Of a stretch of 5,931 bases of DNA, positions 1 through 4,809 are shown one piece after another. Below the pieces are notes generated by a model that was given only the letters and a program-made list of their open reading frames with translations, was not told where the DNA came from and ran no database searches. The translations under genes were made by a program, and so were the position numbers. The stretch comes from Candidatus Omnitrophota bacterium (GTDB taxonomy: Bacteria > Omnitrophota > Gorgyraeia > S143-82): positions 1 through 5,931 of the forward strand of contig JAMOOT010000353.1 of NCBI GenBank assembly GCA_027065215.1, written 5' to 3'. Within the stretch, counting starts at the first letter, position 1. Each line of letters opens with the position of its first letter.

Positions 1-136
1 AATCAGGGAATTAGACCTTTTAAGGCCAATATATTACAAGACTGCGGCCTATGGTCATTTTGGACGAGAGTTGCCTGAGTTTACTTGGGAAAAGACTGAT
101 AAGGTTGATGTGTTGAAAAAATTATCTGGTATATAA
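1..136 (+). CDS. metK: S-adenosylmethionine synthetase (methionine adenosyltransferase), C-terminal fragment
   Basis: This is the last 44 codons of a gene that begins outside the window; the reading frame starts at base 2 and ends with TAA at 134-136. The enzyme makes S-adenosylmethionine from methionine and ATP in the cytoplasm. The translated tail contains the segments LRPIYYKTAAYGHFGRE and PEFTWEKTDKVD, which are the characteristic C-terminal end of bacterial MetK. The visible end looks intact and stops where the family normally stops. The fumarase alpha gene starts only 14 bases later, so read-through into it is possible. Catalytic residues and the start lie outside the window and cannot be judged. 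Identification is firm because this tail is highly conserved and distinctive. Confidence 0.95.
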   Translation, partial: IRELDLLRPIYYKTAAYGHFGRELPEFTWEKTDKVDVLKKLSGI

Positions 137-143
137 TTATAAT
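113..143 (+). promoter_or_regulatory. Possible promoter for the fumarase genes, with the -10 right next to the start codon
   Basis: Two overlapping-phase TATAAT hexamers occur at 132-137 and 138-143. A TTGAAA element at 113-118 lies 19 bases before the second one, which is a slightly long spacer. Transcription from the second -10 would start at about 149-151, at or beside the ATG at 151, giving a leaderless or nearly leaderless mRNA. The elements overlap the metK 3' end. The AT-rich setting makes chance TATAAT matches likely, so confidence is modest. Confidence 0.4.
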
Positions 144-150
144 TCTTCTA

Positions 151-987
151 ATGGTTAAGAAACTTTCATCTAAAAAGATTGGAAAGTTAGTTTTTGAGGC
201 ATTAGTTAAAATAAATACCGAACTCCGTCCAGATATACTTGCTAAGCTGCGAGATGCTTATCGAAGTTGTGACGGGATAGCTAAGGAATTTTTGGGAATT
301 TTGATTGAGAATGCCAAAATTGCCTCCCGAGAAAGGATTGCATTGTGTCAAGATACTGGATTGGTAGTGGTCTTTCTCGATATAGCCCAAGATAGATGTA
401 TAGAAGGAGATGTTGCTAAAGAGATAAATCAAGCGGTGAAAAGGGCCTATAAAGAGGCAGGATTTCGAGCGTCAGTAGTAAAGGACCCGATACGATGGGG
501 CAGTTCAGAGTTCACTCCAGCGGTTATTCATTATAGTTATGCCCGCGCTAAACGTAGTTCTATTACTATCTTGGCCAAAGGTTTTGGTAGCGAGAATAAA
601 TCTCAATTGCGTATGCTTTTGCCTACAGCAAGCGAAGATGAGGTAGTTGATAGTGTTGTGGAAGTAATAAAACAGGCCGGTGGTTCAGCGTGTCCTCCTT
701 TTATTGTTGGAGTAGGGATTGGAGGAACCTCAGATAAGGCAATGGAGTTGGCCAAGCGAGCGCTCTGTATGCCTATAGGAAGGAGATATAAAGGAGAATA
801 TCCTGAATTAGCAGAACGAATAAAAGAGAAAGCAAACGCATTGAATATAGGCGTATTAGGGTTAGGGGAAGGCCCTACGGTATTAGCAGTCAACATACTA
901 TCGTACCCCACCCATATTGCTGGCCTTCCAGTGGGAGTTAACATTGGTTGTCACTCGACCCGATGGATTAAATTATGGATAGAGTGA
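151..987 (+). CDS. fumA: Class I fumarate hydratase (or L(+)-tartrate dehydratase), alpha subunit
   Basis: This 278-residue protein is the [4Fe-4S] catalytic subunit of the two-subunit hydro-lyases that interconvert fumarate and malate; the related TtdA acts on tartrate. The length is normal for the subunit. Three conserved cysteines expected to hold the cluster are visible: C66 in LCQDTGL, C181 in GGSACPPFIVGVGIGG and C267 in VGVNIGCHSTRW. TPAVIHYSY (122-130) and GFGSENKSQLRMLLP (144-158) are also typical. ATG 151 is the only standard start that fits the family N-terminus, because the frame is closed upstream by TGA at 106-108. No Shine-Dalgarno site precedes it: bases 137-150 contain only one G-free AT-rich stretch. 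The next gene, the beta subunit, overlaps by 13 bases, showing the two are made together. Fumarase is the likelier role given the central-metabolism neighbours, but tartrate dehydratase cannot be excluded from sequence. The symbol is a family label; split subunits are also called fumA/fumB or ttdA/ttdB. Confidence 0.93.
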   Translation: MVKKLSSKKIGKLVFEALVKINTELRPDILAKLRDAYRSCDGIAKEFLGILIENAKIASRERIALCQDTGLVVVFLDIAQDRCIEGDVAKEINQAVKRAYKEAGFRASVVKDPIRWGSSEFTPAVIHYSYARAKRSSITILAKGFGSENKSQLRMLLPTASEDEVVDSVVEVIKQAGGSACPPFIVGVGIGGTSDKAMELAKRALCMPIGRRYKGEYPELAERIKEKANALNIGVLGLGEGPTVLAVNILSYPTHIAGLPVGVNIGCHSTRWIKLWIE

Positions 988-1475
988 AGATTGATTTATC
1001 AAAGAAGGAGGATATAGAGAGGTTTCGGCATTTGAAACCTCGGACTATGGTATTGTTGTCTGGGACCATCTACACTGCAAGGGATCAGGCCCATCGTCGG
1101 TTAGAAAGTGATTTTAAAAAGGGGCGATTGCCAATAGATTTGCAGGACAAGATTGTGTATTATTGTGGACCGACTTTACCTAAGAAGGGACGTCCAATAG
1201 GGTCTTGTGGTCCAACTACATCCTCTCGTATGGATAAATATGTAAATTTAACCGTATCTCTCGGATTGCTTGGTGTGATTGGAAAGGGAGAACGATCCGA
1301 GGATGTTCTTTTAACCCTGTCTCGATCTGGAGTGCGTTATCTTGTTGCTCCGGGGGGAGCGGGGGCATATCTGTCCACTAAGGTAACAGCCAGTAGGATA
1401 GTCTTATATCCCGACTTAGGACCTGAGGCAATACGCGAATTGGAGGTGCAAGATTTTCCCGTTGTGATTTGGTAA
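975..1475 (+). CDS. fumB: Class I fumarate hydratase (or L(+)-tartrate dehydratase), beta subunit
   Basis: This 166-residue protein is the partner subunit of the preceding gene, corresponding to the C-terminal domain of single-chain class I fumarases. Recognisable family blocks are LSGTIYTARDQAHRRL (28-43), YYCGPTLPKKGRPIGSCGPT (62-81) followed by TSSRMDKY, IGKGERSEDV (101-110), and GGAGAYLSTKV plus DLGPEAIRELEVQDFPVVI at the end. The start at ATG 975 is fixed by a TAA at 969-971 in the same frame. It lies inside the alpha gene, whose stop is TGA 985-987, and has only a weak GGA (965-967) as ribosome site, so translation is probably coupled to the alpha subunit. The protein ends almost directly after the DFPVVI block. 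Family members usually carry a further 10-20 residues there (a segment resembling IDSKGNDLY), so the tail looks short. Function is probably kept because all core motifs are present. Confidence 0.92.
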   Translation: MDRVKIDLSKKEDIERFRHLKPRTMVLLSGTIYTARDQAHRRLESDFKKGRLPIDLQDKIVYYCGPTLPKKGRPIGSCGPTTSSRMDKYVNLTVSLGLLGVIGKGERSEDVLLTLSRSGVRYLVAPGGAGAYLSTKVTASRIVLYPDLGPEAIRELEVQDFPVVIW

Positions 1476-1487
1476 GTAAAGATATCC

Positions 1488-1517
1488 TTGCCTTTTCCTG
1501 TTTAGTTCTAATATAAT
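1488..1517 (+). promoter_or_regulatory. Promoter of the tRNA-Gly gene
   Basis: A -35 element TTGCCT (1488-1493, 4 of 6 consensus bases) and a perfect -10 TATAAT (1512-1517) are separated by 18 bases. Transcription would start at about 1524, leaving a leader of roughly 5 bases before the mature tRNA end at 1530. It lies in the 54-base gap after the fumarase beta stop codon, which contains no obvious hairpin-plus-T-run terminator, so read-through from fumarase is also possible. Confidence 0.65.
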
Positions 1518-1529
1518 AGTTATCTCAAT

Positions 1530-1603
1530 GCGGGCGTAGCTTAGTGGTAAAGCCTCGGCCTTCCAAGCCGATGACGTGGGTTCGATTCCCATCGCCCGCT
1601 CCA
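1530..1603 (+). tRNA. tRNA-Gly (anticodon TCC), 3' CCA encoded
   Basis: The sequence folds into a complete cloverleaf. The acceptor stem GCGGGCG (1530-1536) pairs fully with CGCCCGC (1593-1599). The D-stem is GCTT/AAGC (1539-1542 with 1550-1553). The anticodon stem is TCGGC/GCCGA (1555-1559 with 1567-1571) around the loop CTTCCAA, with anticodon TCC at 1562-1564. The T-stem GTGGG/CCCAT has one G-T wobble and encloses TTCGATT. The discriminator base is T (1600), the usual one for bacterial tRNA-Gly, and CCA is encoded at 1601-1603. This tRNA can read GGA and GGG codons. No clear terminator hairpin follows it. Confidence 0.97.
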
Positions 1604-1661
1604 AGATTTCATACCTTGAATAGAGAAAACTTTATCTTTCGATTTTTTCATCTTTGTGGTG

Positions 1662-1667
1662 TATAAT
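1662..1667 (+). promoter_or_regulatory. Probable -10 element of the leuA promoter
   Basis: A perfect TATAAT sits 38 bases before the leuA ATG, predicting a leader of about 30 bases. At the expected -35 distance (1637-1644) only a weak TT-containing sequence is seen, so a second factor or an unusual promoter form may be needed. The same 11-base core TATAATTGCTA recurs at the eno promoter (4714-4724), which supports its reality. The 102-base gap between tRNA-Gly and leuA (1604-1705) holds no T-box motif, leucine-rich leader peptide or recognisable riboswitch. Confidence 0.5.
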
Positions 1668-1690
1668 TGCTAAACTGTGCCATCTTAGAA

Positions 1691-1699
1691 AGGCGGTGA
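1691..1699 (+). promoter_or_regulatory. Ribosome binding site of leuA
   Basis: AGGCGGTGA matches the long consensus AGGAGGTGA with one substitution and ends 6 bases before ATG 1706. The TGA at 1697-1699 is also an in-frame stop, so no earlier start is possible and the ATG at 1706 is settled. Confidence 0.85.
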
Positions 1700-1705
1700 A
1701 TAAGT

Positions 1706-3235
1706 ATGGATAAAGTAAGGATTTTTGATACCACACTGAGAGACGGGGAACAGGCTCCGGGTGCGGCTTTAGATTCAGAGGGCAAATTGGAGATTGCCCG
1801 TCAGTTGGTACGTTTAGGAGTGGATATAATTGAGGCTGGGTTTCCGGTCTCTTCTCCTGAGGATTTTCGATCGGTTAATCTTATAGGTAAAGAGATTAAA
1901 GGGGCTACTATATGCGGCTTGTCAAGGTGTGTGCAAAAAGATATAGATGCAGTTAAGGATGCATTACTTTCTGCCGAAAGAAAAAGGATACACCTTTTTA
2001 TCGCTACCTCTCCTATTCATATGGAATTTAAATTAAAAAAGTCTCCTGAGGATGTCTTGTCTATAGCGATTGAAGCAATAAAGTATGCTCGGCAGTTTTT
2101 TGATGATATACAATTTTCTCCAGAAGATGCCTCGCGTAGCGAACCGGAGTTCTTGTATCGGGTAATAGAAGAGGTAATTAAAGCAGGGGCTACAACTATC
2201 AATATCCCTGATACAGTAGGATACGCTGTACCGGAACAGTTCGCTAACTTAATAAAAGGGATATTAGATCATGTCCCTAATATCAATAAGGCAATTATAT
2301 CTGTGCATTGTCATAATGATCTTGGGTTGGCAGTGGCTAATTCACTGGCAGCAGTTAAGGCTGGGGCTCGACAGGTGGAGTGCACGATAAACGGGATTGG
2401 TGAACGGGCAGGCAATGCTGCTATGGAAGAGATAGTGATGGCCCTGAAGGTTAGAAAGGATTTTTATCAGGTTGATACTAACGTCAATACTAAGGAGATT
2501 ATTCGGGCCAGTAGATTAGTAAGCAGGCTTACTGGTTTTGTTGTGGCCCCTAATAAGGCAATCGTTGGAAAGAATGCCTTTAGGCACGAGTCAGGGATAC
2601 ATCAGGATGGTGTCCTTAAATATAGGCAGACGTATGAGATTATGGCACCAGAGGATGTTGGTTTAGATAAAAACGAACTGGTACTGGGTAAGCATTCAGG
2701 CAGGCATGCCTTAGGAGAGAGATTGAGACAATTAGGGTTTGACCTTTCTAACGAGGAATTAGAGCAGGTATTTGTGGAATTCAAGAAATTGGCAGACAAG
2801 AAGAAGGAAGTATTTGATGAGGATTTAATAGCCTTAGTAGAGTCTACTATGAGAATGGACGTTGAAAAGTGGCAGTTAGTTGGAATAGAGGTTAGTATCC
2901 CTATGGATGGGTTGCCAAATGCTAAAGTAATATTGCGGCATGGCAAAAAAGAATTTAGTGCCGAGTCAGAAGGAGATGGTCCAGTAGATGCCTGCTATAA
3001 GGCAATAGATAAGATAACCGGGTATCCAGGAGTGCTCTTGAACTATAATATACAAGCGATTACTTCAGGGAAAGATGCCTTAGGTGAGGCCAGTATAACG
3101 GTTGATTTTGGACAAGAGCGTGTTATAAATGCCCATGGGTCGAGTACCGATGTGGTAGAGGCGAGTGTTAAGGCTTATGTAAATGCGATTAATAAGTTAG
3201 GTGTGAAAACAGCAGAGAAGAAAAAGGGGGTATAA
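1706..3235 (+). CDS. leuA: 2-isopropylmalate synthase
   Basis: This 509-residue enzyme condenses acetyl-CoA with 2-oxoisovalerate, the first committed step of leucine synthesis, in the cytoplasm. The length is typical of the long bacterial form. The catalytic TIM barrel opens with DTTLRDGEQAPGA (8-20), containing the metal and substrate residues R12, D13 and Q16. The metal-binding pair H201/H203 is in VHCHNDLGLAVANS, and NGIGERAGNAAMEE (229-242) closes the active site. A linker region carries HESGIHQDG (294-302) and LGKHSGRHA (327-335). Residues from about 360 to 500 form the C-terminal LeuA dimer domain that normally binds leucine for feedback inhibition, including VDACYKAID (427-435) and GSSTDVVEAS (478-487). 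The downstream paralogue begins 4 bases after the stop, indicating one transcript. Citramalate synthase is a family alternative, but the overall motif pattern fits LeuA better. The other leucine genes (leuB, leuC, leuD) are not in this window. Confidence 0.95.
   Translation: MDKVRIFDTTLRDGEQAPGAALDSEGKLEIARQLVRLGVDIIEAGFPVSSPEDFRSVNLIGKEIKGATICGLSRCVQKDIDAVKDALLSAERKRIHLFIATSPIHMEFKLKKSPEDVLSIAIEAIKYARQFFDDIQFSPEDASRSEPEFLYRVIEEVIKAGATTINIPDTVGYAVPEQFANLIKGILDHVPNINKAIISVHCHNDLGLAVANSLAAVKAGARQVECTINGIGERAGNAAMEEIVMALKVRKDFYQVDTNVNTKEIIRASRLVSRLTGFVVAPNKAIVGKNAFRHESGIHQDGVLKYRQTYEIMAPEDVGLDKNELVLGKHSGRHALGERLRQLGFDLSNEELEQVFVEFKKLADKKKEVFDEDLIALVESTMRMDVEKWQLVGIEVSIPMDGLPNAKVILRHGKKEFSAESEGDGPVDACYKAIDKITGYPGVLLNYNIQAITSGKDALGEASITVDFGQERVINAHGSSTDVVEASVKAYVNAINKLGVKTAEKKKGV
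3224..3230 (+). promoter_or_regulatory. Ribosome binding site of the homocitrate/Re-citrate synthase-like gene
   Basis: AAGGGGG lies within the last codons of leuA and ends 9 bases before ATG 3240. The overlap of this site with the leuA end, and the 4-base gap between the genes, point to translational coupling. A second short purine run, AAAGG (3234-3238), is too near the ATG to act. Confidence 0.6.
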
Positions 3236-3239
3236 AGGT

Positions 3240-4562
3240 ATGGTAGAAAAGCATCAAAAACTCCACGAACAGAGCAAAGGTAAAGAAAAGAAAAACAAGA
3301 TATATATCATTGATGTGACCAACAGAGATGGAGTGCAGACATCACGAATTTGTCTGTCGAAATTGCAAAAGACGATGATAAACCTATACTTGGATGAAAT
3401 GGGGATTTGGCAGAGTGAATTTGGGTTTCCATTTACCCATCACGAAAGAAATTATTTAAATGCCAATCTGAAGTTAGCAAAGATGGGTGTTATTTCTGGG
3501 ATGCGGCTTTCAGGTTGGATACGGGCAATAAAGAAGGATGTAGAACTTGCTAAGCAATATGTCCCTGATTTGGAATATGTGAATCTGTCTATATCGACTT
3601 CAGACCAGATGATAGTGTATAAATTTCGAGGCAAACTTGATAGAGATAAAGTAATAAAGAGTATGGTTGAGGCAGTTAAGACTGCTAAAGCAGTTGGTAT
3701 AAAGGCATTAGGAGTAAATGCTGAGGATGCATCCAGAACTGATATGAAGTATCTTATAGAATTTGCATTGGCGGCAAAAGAGGCTGGTGCTGATAGGATT
3801 AGATATTGTGATACCTTAGGTTATGATTCTCCTTTTAGTATATACGAGAGGGTATACGAGTTGGCTAAGGCAGTAAAGATCCCGATAGAGATTCACTGCC
3901 ACAACGATCTGGGTATGGTAGTTGCTAACTCGGTTTCTGGTGCTAAAGCGGCTGTGGATGCAGGTGTAGATGCGTTTATTAATACTACTGTCAATGGGAT
4001 TGGTGAACGAGCAGGCAATGCAGATCTTGTTTCTGTTATATTGGCTTTGAAATATAGTAGCCAAATAGGTAGTAAATATCTGCTTAATGAGAATATAAAC
4101 TTAAAAATAGCCTGGAGGATAGCGAAGTATGCCTCTTATGCCTTTGGGATACCCATCCCGATAAATCAGCCAGGTGTAGGAGAGAATGCCTTTGCCCATG
4201 AATCGGGCATACATGCTGATGGTGCTCTTAAAGATAGACGCAATTATGAACTTTACGATTTTGAGGATTTAGGGAGAGGAGAGCCGGAGATTATTGAAAC
4301 GGGTCGACAAATTACGGTAGGTGAGTATAGTGGGATAAAGGGTTTTCGAAATGTCTATGAGAGATTAGAAATAAAGTTTAAGGATGAAAAAGAGGCACAG
4401 GAGATACTGGAATTAGTCCGTTATGCCAATGTCCATAATCAAAAGCCTTTAACTGAAGATGAGTTACGGTTTATTGCCCGCTATCCTAAGATAGCAAGGG
4501 AGATATTTACGATGGTTCCCCCTGAGGTAACTACCGAAGGGGTAGAACTCTATCGTCATTGA
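3240..4562 (+). CDS. Homocitrate synthase / Re-citrate synthase-like enzyme of the LeuA family
   Basis: This 440-residue protein belongs to the DRE-TIM metallolyase family and should condense acetyl-CoA with a 2-oxo acid. The first 20 residues are a lysine-rich, poorly conserved extension. The barrel begins at IYIIDVTNRDGVQTSR (21-36), with R29, D30 and Q33 in place of the LeuA motif DTTLRDGEQ. Other active-site blocks are QSEFGFP (58-64), SGWIRA (91-96), VNAEDASRTD (159-168, R167), IHCHNDLG (218-225, H219 and H221), NGIGERAGN (252-260) and HESGIHADG (320-328). The C-terminus after about 340 is a short extension (LTEDELRFIARYP near 405-416) and lacks the LeuA leucine-binding domain, so leucine feedback is not expected. 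The QSEFGFP and SGWIRA blocks resemble proteins annotated as homocitrate synthase in anaerobes, some of which are known to be Re-citrate synthases. Substrate could therefore be oxaloacetate (citrate for glutamate synthesis) or 2-oxoglutarate (homocitrate for lysine or nitrogenase cofactor). Family is certain, substrate is not. Confidence 0.85.
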   Translation: MVEKHQKLHEQSKGKEKKNKIYIIDVTNRDGVQTSRICLSKLQKTMINLYLDEMGIWQSEFGFPFTHHERNYLNANLKLAKMGVISGMRLSGWIRAIKKDVELAKQYVPDLEYVNLSISTSDQMIVYKFRGKLDRDKVIKSMVEAVKTAKAVGIKALGVNAEDASRTDMKYLIEFALAAKEAGADRIRYCDTLGYDSPFSIYERVYELAKAVKIPIEIHCHNDLGMVVANSVSGAKAAVDAGVDAFINTTVNGIGERAGNADLVSVILALKYSSQIGSKYLLNENINLKIAWRIAKYASYAFGIPIPINQPGVGENAFAHESGIHADGALKDRRNYELYDFEDLGRGEPEIIETGRQITVGEYSGIKGFRNVYERLEIKFKDEKEAQEILELVRYANVHNQKPLTEDELRFIARYPKIAREIFTMVPPEVTTEGVELYRH

Positions 4563-4578
4563 TGTTATTAGTAGTTAT

Positions 4579-4654
4579 CGGGGCGTAGCTCAGTTTGGTT
4601 TAGAGCGCTGCGTTCGGGACGCAGAGGCCGGAGGTTCAAATCCTCTCGCCCCGA
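4579..4654 (+). tRNA. tRNA-Pro (anticodon CGG), CCA not encoded
   Basis: A full cloverleaf is visible. The acceptor stem CGGGGCG (4579-4585) pairs perfectly with CGCCCCG (4647-4653), giving the C1-G72 pair typical of bacterial tRNA-Pro, and the discriminator is A (4654). The D-stem is GCTC/GAGC (4588-4591 with 4603-4606). The anticodon stem CTGCG/CGCAG (4608-4612 with 4620-4624) encloses TTCGGGA, with anticodon CGG at 4615-4617, which reads CCG. The T-stem GGAGG/CCTCT has one G-T wobble around TTCAAAT. The bases after the discriminator are TTT, so CCA must be added by the nucleotidyltransferase, unlike the tRNA-Gly here. The gene starts only 16 bases after the preceding stop codon. Confidence 0.97.
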
Positions 4655-4689
4655 TTTGGTTTTATCTAATAGACGAAAAGTAGATTCTC

Positions 4690-4719
4690 TTGACCGAGTT
4701 AATGAATTAGGAATATAAT
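4690..4719 (+). promoter_or_regulatory. Strong sigma70-type promoter of eno
   Basis: The -35 TTGACC (4690-4695, 5 of 6 consensus) and -10 TATAAT (4714-4719, 6 of 6) are separated by 18 bases. Transcription should start at about 4724-4727, leaving a leader of about 85 bases before ATG 4810. The leader contains a weak potential hairpin (GTGTT 4769-4773 with AACAC 4786-4790, 12-base loop) just before the ribosome site, but no recognised riboswitch. This is the best promoter in the window and fits high enolase expression. Confidence 0.8.
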
Positions 4720-4795
4720 TGCTATCTTATATTTTAGTAGATTTGGGCATACCATAGATTGTATATTAGTGTTGCTGATTCGCTAAACACAGAAC

Positions 4796-4803
4796 AAGGA
4801 GGG
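4796..4803 (+). promoter_or_regulatory. Ribosome binding site of eno
   Basis: AAGGAGGG is a near-ideal Shine-Dalgarno sequence ending 6 bases before ATG 4810. It settles the enolase start, and the encoded N-terminus (MYKIVSIKAREVLDSRGNPT) matches the usual family start. Confidence 0.9.
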
Positions 4804-4809
4804 CGCAAG

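Noticed and set aside
603..944. Minus-strand open frame of 113 codons inside the fumarase alpha gene
   Set aside because: It lies wholly opposite a gene with clear family motifs, resembles no known protein and has no ribosome site of note.
1416..1604. Minus-strand open frame of 62 codons whose product contains GIEPTSSAWKAEALPLSY
   Set aside because: This is the antisense translation of tRNA-Gly(TCC). The same peptide string is a well-known false protein annotation in databases, produced wherever this tRNA is present.
1604..1650. Possible terminator after tRNA-Gly with the T-rich run at 1643-1648
   Set aside because: The T-run is present, but no stable GC-containing stem precedes it; only weak AAGAT/ATCTT and GAAA/TTTC pairings could be drawn.
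2602..2946. Minus-strand open frame of 114 codons inside leuA
   Set aside because: Shadow of leuA; composition is serine/asparagine-rich as expected from reverse reading of a conserved gene, with no recognisable domain.
1530..4654. Possible genomic island bounded by the two tRNA genes
   Set aside because: No integrase, no direct repeat of a tRNA 3' end and no transposase are present, and the enclosed genes are housekeeping type with composition like their neighbours.
4769..4790. Hairpin in the enolase leader as a riboswitch or thermosensor
   Set aside because: Only five base pairs with a 12-base loop are possible and the ribosome site lies outside it, so a regulatory role is not supported.
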